Assembly: GCA_001839685.1 (NCBI GenBank)
Contig: MLAK01001166.1
Location: 9,119-29,153 of the forward strand
Reading direction: 5' to 3'
DNA length: 20,035 nucleotides
Origin: Tritrichomonas foetus
Lineage: Eukaryota; Parabasalia; Tritrichomonadida; Tritrichomonadidae
The position numbers and the translations under genes were made by a program. This document shows positions 1 to 10,400 of this stretch, piece by piece (within the stretch, counting starts at the first letter, position 1; each line of letters opens with the position of its first letter). The notes under the pieces were generated by a model. That model was not told where the DNA came from and searched no databases. It was given only the letters and a program-made list of their open reading frames with translations.

Positions 1-156
1 TTTTTTTTTTTTTCATTTCTTTTTTTCCTTCCTTATCATATTTCATTGTTTATCATGAATAAAAAACAAAGATAGAATCCAGAAGATAAATTAAATTCAC
101 TTTTCTAATGAATTATTGAAAACATTTGTAATCAAATTATTTCAAAATAAATTTCT
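1..156. promoter_or_regulatory. T-rich 5' flank of the small gene, with a candidate initiator and a tiny upstream ORF
   Basis: The stretch opens with 13 T and is pyrimidine-rich to about 45, then AT-rich. TCACTT at 97-102 fits the trichomonad initiator consensus TCAYTW, with the A at 99 as a possible transcription start. That would give an unusually long leader of about 58 bases before the ATG at 157. The leader would also hold a three-codon upstream ORF, ATG AAT TAT TGA, at 108-119. TCATTT at 13-18 is another consensus match, but it lies much further away. No initiator match lies within 20 bases of the start codon. The initiator call rests on one six-base word in AT-rich DNA and is weak. Confidence 0.3.
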
Positions 157-594
157 ATGAAATCAAAAATATCAAAAATGTATTATTCGAGCTTTCCCCT
201 TCAGCAGCAGCATTATCAAATACCCATCATTCCCAAACAGCATACGCCAATTTTGAGCCCGCAAGCTCCGATTCCTTACGAACCGTTAACAATCAACCTT
301 CCATTACAAGAATACAAATTAGCGAAAGTTGTACCAATTCCTTTCGATCCGCGTGAGTCAAATGGAGCCAAATTTGATTGTCTTCAAGATGCACTTGAAT
401 TTATCGGCAAACATTGCCAGGCCCATCACGGATTTTTCACCAAGCAGCTTTCGAAGAAATACCTCGAATTTTGTCGCATTCTTGACGGACCAACCGGGAA
501 ATTCATCGTTATGAAACATTTTGGAAAGAAAGAATTCGATACTGCATTCAATAAAGTTCGACAAGAACTTGAATCTCAAAAATATGCGAAGTAA
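157..594 (+). CDS. Uncharacterised 145-residue protein, Q/P-rich N-terminus plus basic helical C-terminal domain
   Basis: I do not recognise the family. Residues 1-8 are basic (MKSKISKM). Residues 9-65 are rich in Q, P, I and Y and probably disordered (QQQHYQIPIIPKQ is typical). From about residue 70 the composition becomes that of a folded, mostly helical domain of some 75 residues: CLQDALEFIGKHC, then GFFTKQLSKKYLEFCRIL, a DGPTGKF turn, and a basic helix FDTAFNKVRQELESQ. Three Cys and several aromatics suggest a real core, possibly a small nucleic-acid- or protein-binding fold, but that is inference only. A second in-frame Met at 178 (codon 8) is an alternative start. The stop TAA at 592 is followed by A, giving the stop-overlapping TAAA used as poly(A) signal in trichomonads. 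It converges with the giant gene on the other strand. Folded-domain composition over the second half makes a real gene likely. Confidence 0.75.
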   Translation: MKSKISKMYYSSFPLQQQHYQIPIIPKQHTPILSPQAPIPYEPLTINLPLQEYKLAKVVPIPFDPRESNGAKFDCLQDALEFIGKHCQAHHGFFTKQLSKKYLEFCRILDGPTGKFIVMKHFGKKEFDTAFNKVRQELESQKYAK

Positions 595-595
595 A
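592..595 (+). terminator. Stop-overlapping TAAA poly(A) signal of the small gene
   Basis: The stop codon TAA at 592-594 is followed by A, making TAAA. In Trichomonas vaginalis this tetranucleotide, often including the stop codon, is the reported cleavage and polyadenylation signal. The call rests on that knowledge plus the position. Four-base matches are common in AT-rich DNA. Confidence 0.4.
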
Positions 596-691
596 ACCTG
601 TTACTATGCGCTAATATTGATTTTATTTACTTTTCAACTCATATCTTTTTTTCTAGAATGACTTTTCCCGAAGATTTATTTTATAAAGTTT

Positions 692-774
692 TCACTTTTT
701 GAATGATGAGCGGTCAAATAATTCAAAGGTTCAGTTCAGAAATAAAATGTTCAAATCATTTCAATGAAAAATAA
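692..774 (+). other. Possible micro-ORF (23 codons) behind an initiator-like TCACTT
   Basis: TCACTT at 692-697 matches TCAYTW, with the A at 694. An ATG at 703 (followed by a second ATG) opens a 23-codon frame, starting MMSGQIIQRF, that stops with TAA at 772-774 followed by AAA. Initiator, short leader of about 9 bases, ORF and stop-overlapping TAAA reproduce the layout of a compact trichomonad gene in miniature. It could be a micropeptide gene, the 5' remnant of a decayed gene, or chance in AT-rich DNA. Chance is the default explanation. Confidence 0.15.
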
Positions 775-1037
775 AAAATAAAAAGAATTGAATTCGATGT
801 TTATTAAAATCAAGTCATCAATTTTCTAATGTCAAAATAGAGGCGATTCCTTTAGAGTAATATTTTTTTTTATCAAAAAAATTAAGATAAAATTCGCCAG
901 TTTTGTACAATTGGGGAATATTCCGATAGAATAAAAACAAATAAAACATAAGAGTAGTATTTTTTCTTCCAAGTTTTCATCATCTTCTAATGAAAAGGAA
1001 GAACAACGAAAAGCTTCATAATTGGCAGTAAACATCA

Positions 1038-1062
1038 TTTTTTTTTTTTTTTTTTTTTTTTT
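1038..1062. repeat. Perfect 25-base T run (A25 on the coding strand of the giant gene)
   Basis: Twenty-five uninterrupted T on the plus strand. On the giant gene's coding strand this is A25, beginning 22 bases after the stop codon. That is where cleavage and poly(A) addition would be expected if the stop-overlapping TAAA is the signal. It may be an ordinary homopolymer tract, or a template-encoded tail left by a retrocopy event. Confidence 0.9.
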
Positions 1063-1083
1063 GACAGTTCAGTTTCATATTAA

Positions 1084-1087
1084 TTTA
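1084..1087 (-). terminator. Stop-overlapping TAAA poly(A) signal of the giant gene
   Basis: On the minus strand the stop TAA (1087-1085) is followed by A at 1084, again giving TAAA. The same arrangement at both genes of the window supports a trichomonad origin, though each match alone is weak. Confidence 0.45.
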
Positions 1088-4000
1088 TTTGATTTTAAGA
1101 GTTTCATTGATTTTTTTAATTGATTCTTCATGTCCTTTGACAGCCTTTGCAACTTTAGCTGTCAGCTTCTTAACATCTTCGAAGTCTTTAAGGGAGACTT
1201 CGCCTGGTTGAGAAGGTTTGTTTTCTAATTCCTTCTTTACAATAGTTTCGATTTGGAATTCAATTGATTTGTTTGAAGCTTGGACAGAACTCATAACTTG
1301 TTGAATTTGTGAGTCATGACGCTTAATAAAGGCCTCGAAGTCTTCCTTATTTATGCAATCAAGAGCCTTCAAAGCATCATGTGTAGATTCAACAGTTTCA
1401 GTAAGAATCTTGATCTTATTTTCATGTTTAGTGATGATCTTTGTATGAACGTTTTCAGTCTTCATGATTTCATGAACACTGCTCTTCACCGCACGGATTT
1501 CACTTGACATCTTGCGTGATTCTTCATCATCTCTTTGAGGTGCAGATGAATCATCTTGTGGTGCGCTTGATTCGGAAATATCAAGCATTTGAGCAATTGG
1601 TTGCTCAACTTCAACCACAGGTGGAGCAGATTTGAGTTCAATCAGTTCCTTTCTGATGTTATCAATTTCCTTACGGTGAAGATTATGATGTAATTCATTT
1701 TCTTTTTGTTGATCATCAATCTTAGACATTTTCTCAGTTATTTGTTTAGCATTTTCAGCCATTAACGTCAGGTTTTCAATAACATAATCAACTTGTGCCT
1801 TTTGGGCTTTAAGTGTCTTATCAAAGTTGGAATTATGATTATCTTGTTCACCAACAAAGCCTTTAACTTCATTGAGTTGTGATTCAAGATTGAAGAATTC
1901 TTCATTCTTGGTTCTTTCAAGGATTTCACTGTTAAGTGATTCAAGTGAATTGTTAAATTGATGCAATGAGTCAATGACCTGTGTAATTTGGTTTTCATGT
2001 TCAAGGATTGCATCCTTTTGACTTTCTTGAATTTCATTAATTGTAGCAATCTTGTCTTCTATTTGCGAAATGTTTTCATTAAGATTGCTAATCAATTTAT
2101 TGGCATCATCACTCTTTTCTTGAACTTTTTCAAGTGATTGGATGTGTGATTTCATAGATTCTTCAATAGATTCGATTTTCTCAGTGTTCTTGCCAACAGC
2201 ACTTCGATCTTCAGTTCTTTGGTTCTTGATATTCTCAATTTCATTATTTACTTCTTTGATATACCCATTGAATGAATCAGCGAGTTTAGAATGCGACCTC
2301 TTTGAAGCAATGAGTTCATGTTTGACACATCTAATTGTATTGAATGCTTTAGCAAATGTATTCTCAGATATCTTGTTATTAGCGATAATCTTGTGTTCAT
2401 TAGAATTGATATTTTCTTCAGCTTTAGAAACTCTTCCAAGCAAGTTCTTCATGTTTTCACCAAAGTCTGTAACATTATCTGTGAGAATTTGAACGTTGGA
2501 TTTGAGACATTCAAGAATATATTGTTTGTGATGAAGGGTCTCAATTTCTTGGTTGATTGTGACAACTTGAGTCTGGAGTTTCATAATTTCCTCTTCGGTA
2601 GTTTCAGCATTTTGCTCACCATTCTTTTGGGCAACTTGGACTTGTTGGAATGCTTCGGCAAATTGATTCAAAGATTCAACTAATTTGGAAATTTCTTCTT
2701 CACAGGCAGCATTGATGTTCTTTTGATCTGCTGTGAATTGTTGGAATTTGTTTAATTTGTCAGTAATAGATAAGATTGTATCTTGGAGACTAGAAATTTC
2801 GTCTGTGTTATCTTCAATTTCTGACTTGAAGTGATCTTTCATAGATTCGATTTCCTTGGTTAATGAAAGGACTGTATCTTGGAGTGATGAAACCTCATCA
2901 GCATTGTCATTAATTTCGGCCTTTGTTGTTTCCTTCACTGCTCCAATTTCAGCGGTAAGTGAAAGAATTGTGTCTTGGAGGCTAGAAATTTCATCGGAAT
3001 TTTCTTCCATGTCTTTTTGTACGCGTTCTTTAACTGTTTCAATCTCTTTAGTTAATGAAAGGATGGTATCTTGTAAACTGGAGATTTCTTCAGCATTTTC
3101 TGCGGCATCATTCTTAGATGTTTCTTTAACTGTTTCAATCTCTTTGGTTAATGAAAGGATGGTATCTTGTAAACTGGAGATTTCATCAGCATTTTCTGCG
3201 GCATCATTCTTAGATGTTTCTTTAACTGATTCAATCTCTTTAGTTAAGGACAAAATGGTATCTTGTAAACTGGAGATTTCGTCGGCATTTTCTGCGGCAT
3301 CATTCTTAGATGTTTCTTTAACTGTTTCGATTTCTTTAGTCAATGAAAGGATGGTATCTTGAAGTGAAGAAATCTCATCAGCGTTATCGTCAATTTCAGC
3401 CTTTGCTGTTTCCTTAATTGATTCGATTTCTTTGGTGAGTGATAAAATGGTGTCTTGAACTGTAGAGATTTCATTGGCATTATTATCAACACCATCCTTT
3501 AATGATTCAAGAGTGTCTTTGAGATCTTCCATATCCTTCTTACTCTTAGAGTTGTACTCCTCTTTGATTTCATCAAGAGCGGACTTGAGTTCTTTAATTT
3601 CTTCCTTAAGTTGTTCAAGCGTCTTTCCTTTCTCTTTGTTTTCTTCAACAAGATCTTTAACTTGTTCAATGAAATTGTTAAGGTTGAGAGAATTGATTTC
3701 ACCTTGTAAATCTCTGATTGATTGGTCAACAAGTTGGATGTGCTCATCTCTTTCATTGTTACTGATCTTGTTTTCTTCTAAAGCTTCTTTAGCCTTTTCT
3801 AATTCATGCTTGATTTGCTTCAAGTCCGAAAGAACATTTTCTGGATTTAAGTTTGTAAGAATTTCTTTATGTTCATTAATTTCCTGTTTAACATTCTTCA
3901 ATGAATCAAGAAGTTCTTTAATTGATTCGGAACTTTCGTTCTTAACGTTTGAAAGTGACTCCTTTAAGTCATTGAGTGATTTAGCAAATACCTTATTTTC

Positions 4001-4499
4001 ACCAGAAAGTTGTTCAGCAAACTTCACAAGTTTAGATTTCTGTTGATCTAATTCTTCGTTGATTTGTTGATACTGGGTTTGTGTCTTATCTTGGAGTTCA
4101 CCAACAGAACCTTCGAGCGATTTAACAGAAGCGATCAAATTATCGATTGATTGTTTCATTGAATCTTCACGTTTCTTCAATTGCTTGTGAGTCTTCTCAT
4201 TATTCTCATTGCTTTCAGTGAGTGAGTTCTTGAGGTCAAGTGAATACTTCTGAAGTTGGCTAAGTTCGTTATTGACACGTGTAACTTCGGCTGGAAGTTT
4301 CTTGAGTTTATCGAGGAGATCTTGGGTAAGCTTAGGTGAACCTTCAACTTGTTTCTTAAGTTTTTGTAACTCCTCATCAAGTTCTTGCATTGATCCTGCT
4401 AATGTTTCAAGTGTGTTTGGTACAGGTAAAAGCTTCTGTATTTGTTTCTTCATCTTCTTAAGTTTGTCGGAATGCTTCTCAAGTTGATCAGACGCTTGG
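1085..4499 (-). other. C-terminal rod of the giant protein (about residues 5100-6240)
   Basis: Downstream of module 20 the protein is an almost proline-free, K/E-rich coiled coil. Prolines appear mainly in short breaks such as LLPVPN, GSPKL, NLNPEN and, late, SAPPVVEVEQP and SAPQDDSSAPQRDD (near 1540-1630). Embedded are the eight 32-residue repeats (2753-3481), a coiled segment, and one orphan IRCVKHE motif at 2315-2335 showing common descent with the modules. The last 40 residues are basic and end NETLKIK. The region lacks the NPxIExLK segment altogether. Confidence 0.75.
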
Positions 4500-7400
4500 T
4501 TTTGAGTATCAATGAGTTCATTGATTTGTTGTTGTGTTTCTTCAGGAATCTTGTCTTCTAGGGCTTCAATTACATCATCATGTTTGTTCACATTGTTTTC
4601 AATTTCAGCAACTTTATCTTGAATATCTTGAATGAGCTTTTGAATTGCTTGTGGAACGAGTCCATTTTCCTGCTGTCCATCATTTTGTTGGTTCAAAATA
4701 TTTCGTAATGTGGTTTGTAAAACAAGAAGTTCATTTTCAGCTTTTTCAATGTCAGGCTTTAATCTTCCAGTTGAGTCATCATCTTGTGAAATGTTTGGTT
4801 GACGGAGTTTCTCAACAAGTTGATCGATTCTCTTGCTTAAAATACTGACAGCTTGTGCTGTTGCTTTACGTTTCCTGTCTGGATCATCTAATATGCCTGA
4901 TGAGCTGCTTATGAATCCAGCGTGGTTTTCAAGATGATTTTGAATTTCATTTTCGATATTTGCAATTCGATCCTTAAGTGTGGCGATTTCTAATTTATCA
5001 ACCTTATTATCATCATCGCTTGAGTCTTGGATCTTAATTGAACGTGACATTATGGGTTGTTTCAGAAGGCGGATTTCATGTTTGATGCATTTCAATGATG
5101 ACTCAATATCATCGCTGATTGAACTCTTCTTCACTCCTTGAAGATCTTCTTTGAATTTAGCAACATTTTGGTTGCACTTATCCATTTCAGCTTGAACATC
5201 TTTGATACTCTTTTGAAGCGCCTTAGCAAATGCACTATCATCCTTAAGTTGGTTCTTGATTTTACCAACTTTTTTGATTTCACCCTGTGCAGCAATGATA
5301 TGTCTGTCAAATCCTGCTGCGATCTTTTCAAGTCTGTCGCAGTAAGAAACAAGTTCTTCTTGTGTTGTTGGTTTGCCATCAGCTTTTGGTGTAGTCATTA
5401 TTGGTGTTGATGGTTGGGTTGGCGTTTGTCTAGATGCAGATAATTCATCCTTCATTGCGGACATTTCATTGAAGCTCTTCTTCAAATTAGTAACCTCTTC
5501 ATTAATTGTTCTCAGTGGTTGACTGATTTCCTTTTGTTGTTGTTCTTGAAGAGAGTAGACCAACTCTTGTAAAATAACAATCTTTTGTAAGATTGATTCC
5601 TTCCAATTCTTCTCATCAACTGGTTGATCAGCACTGTGACTCTGAAGATTTCCAATTGAGTTTTGAAGTTCGCAAATCATGCAGTACAACTTAAGTGGTG
5701 ATAAAACTGTTGGTTCGTTTTCTTGCTTAAGAAGTATGTCTAATGTTTCTTGTAAATTCTTGAGTTTGGCTTGTGCATTCATAATATTTGGTTTCAATTC
5801 TTCGCTATCATCAACATCATCAAGGCTTGGATTTTGCAGATGGTCGACAACGTCTTCGATTTGTCTCTTAAGGATTTCGATTTCGGGGTTCACTGGTTTA
5901 TAGTTTGGTTGAATTGTCCACTCAACATTGTCTGTGTGATTTTCAATGTGATCAACTCTGAATTCTATTGAATCCAATCTTGGTTCAACCATATCATTCA
6001 TGGATTCAATTTGAGTTTTGATATCAAATAAATGTGTGCGGAGGGAATTGAATGTATTGATAATCCTTTCTTGTGAAGCTTGTAATAATTGAAGGGTTTC
6101 ATTTTGTGACTTGACATATTGAGAATCATGATCACATTGCTCCTTGATTTGTTGAATTTCACAATTGAGATTTTCGATTGATTGCTTTACTTCATCGGAA
6201 ATATCACTTGGGTGATTTTCAACATGATCAGCAAGAGATTGTTCAACATTGGAAAGCTTATCTCTAAGTTCGCTATTGTTATCAAGCTTATTGAGATGTG
6301 TTCTTAATGAATTGAATGCATGAATAGTATTGTTTTGTGAACCGCAAAGTGTTTCTGTACGTTCTGCTAAGCCATTGATCTTATCTTTGAGGCTCTTCAA
6401 TGTTTCACCTTCTTCATTTTGCTGTTTAACATGTTCAACTTCATGCCTAAGTTCTTCGATATTCTTTTTGATTTCTTCAGCAGTAGCAGCTTTGTTATGT
6501 TCATTTGAAACTTCAAGTGATGCAACCTTAGCTTCAAGTGCACGAATCATATCAAGAAGAGATTCTGGTGTTATTATTTCTGGTTCTTCTTGCTCCATAA
6601 GTTTTCTAAGGATGTCTTGTAGTTGAAGAAGTTCTGCTTGAGCACTTTGGAGTTTCGGATCTAGTTCTTGGGAATTATCATCACCATGTAATTCAGGATC
6701 GTCCATTTGCTCAATAAGGACTGCAATTTGTTGCTGTAGAGCTTCAATTGCTGGATTGGTTGGTCTCTTTTCTGGGACAGTCCATCCATTAAATGATTGT
6801 GACGGTTCACTTTGTGGATGGTTTTCAATGTGTTCACTTAATGTATTTTCTGTTATTGCAAGTCTTTCAGCGAGTTCATTTGTATTCATGTTAGCAACAT
6901 GAGAACGAAGTGCGTTGAATGCTTTAATGGCTTGATTTTGCGATCCACAAAGTTCTTCAAATCTGTCATTTAAGTGATTAACCTTTTCTTCAATTTCATC
7001 AATCTTCTCCGCTTTGATATCATTTTCAATATCAATTTCGCGTGTTTGTATTTCACCTTGTTGTGCTTCAAGTTGAACAATTTTATCTCGAAGTTCAATG
7101 ACTGTACTGATGAGTTCATCAGGTGACATGAATAGTGGTTTATTATTTTCTTCTTCCTCAGCAAGTAATTTGGCAAGTGTATCTTGAAGTTGTTGAAGTT
7201 CAGCTTGTGCACTTTCAATCCGTGGATTAAGAGTATCGTTGTTATCATCTTCGTGAATAGCTGGATCATTCATTTGTTGGATTAATTTATCGATGTGTTG
7301 TTGTAATGCCTCAATTGCTGGGTTTCTTGGTCTCTTATTGGATGTTGGTGATGGCCATTCAAATGTAGCAGAGGTTACTGGAATCGGCTCTGTATTGATT

Positions 7401-10400
7401 GTATTTATAAGATTCTTCAGTTCTTCAACTTCATTTTGAAGTTTTGGAATAGATTGAATGCACTTACGCATTGTATTGAATCCATTGACTAATTGATATT
7501 GAGACCCTGCGATTTCTTCAGTTCGAGTATGAATACTTTCAAATCTATCTTCAATTTGTTTGAATTGATTTTCTTCTTCCTCAAGAACAATGTCACGGCT
7601 TTGGACTTCATGAGCCATAACTTCTTCATACATTACTTCAAGAGCGGCAACTTTGGCCTCGATGTTATGAAGAAGTTCAAGTAGAGATTCTGGTGTGATT
7701 AAGTCTGGTTCTTCTTCTTCTTGTTCTAAGAGTTTCTGAAGAGTTTCCTTCAAACGATTGAGTTCATTTTCTGCTCTTGAAATGTTTGGTTTCAGATTGA
7801 TTGAATCATTTCCTTCATTTTCAAGGCTTGGATCATTCAATTGGTTAACAAGAATATCAATTTGGTCTTTAAGAAGTTCAATTGCTGGATTTGTCTTTCT
7901 TGGTGAACGTTGCTTTCTTCCATCCCAACCAGCAAAAATAGTTTGGCTTGGAACTTCCAATGGAAGACTGCTGATCTTTTCGTTCAGTTCATTGATATCA
8001 TTTTCGAATTTGGCATTCATGTCATTATTAAGACGTCTGAGGTTTCCTAATGTACTTCTTTGAACGTTGACGCTATTAATGAGTTCGTAATGTGATCCGA
8101 CAAGTTCATTCAAACGATCTCTGATGTGTTCGATTGTCTTCTCGATCAGGGTCAAATCATCACCAAATTCTTCTTCTTCTAAATTCAAGTTTATATCTCT
8201 TGTTTGGATTCCATCTGATGATATTTCACCATCTTGTTGTCTTTGTTGTTGCTTTTGTTGAAGTAGTCTTCTAGCATTTCTTCCTAATTTTCCACTTTGG
8301 ATGAGAGTTTCGAGAATAGCAACTTTAGATTGGAGATCAGTGATCATCTTCAACATGGTTTCAAGATCTAAACTGACTTCTTCATCTTGATCTTGTGCTT
8401 CAAGCATCTTCTTCAGTGCTTCGCGGAGTAACTTAAGTTGAGTTTCAGCTTCTGAGATTCTTGGTTTCAATTCACTATTATCATTTTCATCTTGAAGATC
8501 ACTATTACTTAATTGTTCAACAAGCTTATCAATTTCTTGTTGAAGGGCTTGGATGGCTGGATTGACAACTCTTCTCTTCTTGGACTTCTCGCTTTGGATG
8601 TTTAATTTGGCTTCAACGACAAGAAGCCTCTTCTTAATCTTATGAACAGCAACTTTCAATCTTCTGCTGGTTCCACTTGATGAAAGTGTTTGGTTTTGTG
8701 ATTCTTCAGTAGTTGTATGTTCACGCATATTTGATTTGAGTCTATTAATTGCTTGTTCAAGAGATTCAAGTTTATCTTCATCTAATGTTGGTGAATTGAT
8801 CCTGGTTTCAAGTTCTCGAAGTCTTCTTTGTATTTCTCTCAATGATGAATCAGATGGAACATAAATTGTTTCACCAAGCATCTTCACAAGAGTCTCTTGA
8901 AGATTTAATAAATCTTTACCTAACTTGTTAATTCCTGGTTGAAGTCCATCTTCATCATTTTCTGGAATGTTTTGGAATTCTTTCTCGTTGAGTTCTTGGA
9001 GAATATCTTTGATTTGTGCATTTAGTTCTGCAATTATTGGTGCTGGATTATGTGGAATGACTGATCTTGCGCTCTTTGTTGATGATTCTTCATTGGCACC
9101 AATAACATCATGATTATCGAGATGAGAATAAAGCTTATCTTCAACCTCTTGTAAGCGTTGATCAATATTAGCATTTGCAAGGTTTCTAACACTGTTAAGG
9201 ATTGATTTCTGAGAATTCATGTTGTTAACGGTAATTTCTTGGTTTGAAGCAATTTCACTCACCCTATCATCTAATGATGATATGTGAGCTTTCAGGCGGT
9301 CAATATCATTATCAAATGAGCCACTTGGTGTTTTAGCTTGGTGAATATCTTGTTCATCATTGTCTTCATTATCACTTGCGTCAGAATCAAGAGTGATGGC
9401 TCTTGATTGGATGTTCTTGAGATCATCAACATCTTCACGCAATAATGCGATTGTACGGGTTAAGTTATCTGGGATATCTTTAGCTGTATGGCATTCAAGA
9501 TATGAAACTTTGGTTTGAAGTTCTCTAATGGCTTGTATTACATTTTCTGGTGTAAATTCAAGAACATCATCTTCTGCTTCTAGAATCTTACTTAATGCGT
9601 CTTGAAGATGTTTGAGTTGCTCTTTAGCTTGAACCATTCGTTCGTTTAGATCCTGGTTGCTTGCTGTTTCTGGTCTCATTTCTGGATTGCTAAGTTCTGT
9701 TATTAATTTATTGATTTGTTCGGTTAATGCCTGAACAACTGGATTTTGGCGTTGTTTCTTAAGTCTTGCATCAGTATAAGGCCAATCCTGTGGTGCATTA
9801 ATAGTTTGAGTGATTGGTTGATCTTGGAGTGAATAAATAAGTTCTTTAACTTTTCCTAAGTATGAACGCTGAGCATTCAATGTATCAGTAATCTTAAGTT
9901 GTTGAGCAGATAACTCGTCAATTCTTGAGAACAGGATATCAATCTTTTCTGAGTCTTCAACTTTATCTGATTCCGGATCGAGTTGAATATCACGTGATTG
10001 AATTGGTCCGTTTGTCTTAATAAGCTTGATTTCATGCTTGACGCAACGCAATGCATTGCTAACTTCGAGTAACTTACTGTCATCAAGTGACGAGGTTTTT
10101 TCTTGCATTTCAACAACGATCTGGTACAGATCAGCTGGTGTGATAACTTCTGTGTTTGGAGCTTCAAGGATGTTTTGAAGGGCTTGCTGAAGTTTGTGAA
10201 GATCATTTTGTGCTTTGGTCATATGTGGATGAAGTTGTCCTGATTTGTCTTCTTTAGCCAAATCGGATTTCTCCATTTCCTCAACAAGTTCAGCAATTTG
10301 TTCCTTAAGTGCAATAACAGCTGGATCGTTTTCTTTGGTATTCTTTGATGGAACGATCCAACCTGTGAATGGTTGTCCGTTTTGAGAAACTTTGTTTGCG

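Larger units (their letters stand above)
595..1084. other. Convergent 3'-to-3' intergenic spacer
   Basis: This 490 bp AT-rich spacer lies between two genes that point at each other. It holds A-rich stretches around 765-785 and 930-950, a perfect 25-base T run at 1038-1062, and one short ORF preceded by an initiator-like word (703-774). A 68-codon minus-strand ORF at 832-1038 is low-complexity (I, L, F, K) and begins at the end of the A run, so I do not call it a gene. No RNA gene, transposase remnant or clear inverted repeat is visible. Confidence 0.6.
4922..9124 (-). other. HxENH motif in the C-terminal half of the array
   Basis: H-x-E-N-H occurs at 6818-6832 (HIENH), 6212-6226 (HVENH), 5936-5950 (HIENH) and 4922-4936 (HLENH), with a relative HLDNH at 9110-9124. 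It sits just after the GSQ...N-LR coiled segment, at its junction with the linker leading to the next module. Modules 1-13 do not show it. The two His are four residues apart, one helical turn. Confidence 0.7.

Noticed and set aside
832..1038. 68-codon minus-strand ORF in the spacer
   Set aside because: Low-complexity I/L/F/K composition, starts at the end of the A25 run directly behind the giant gene's 3' end, and has no initiator word. Probably chance.
2856..3362. 168-codon plus-strand ORF across the 96 bp repeats
   Set aside because: It is the antisense reading of an in-frame 96 bp repeat; a period divisible by three keeps the opposite frame open. Its own repeat is the mirror of the coding repeat.
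3474..4046. 190-codon plus-strand ORF
   Set aside because: Antisense shadow of K/E/L-rich coiled-coil coding sequence, giving S/L/F-rich low-complexity translation. No promoter or domain signal.
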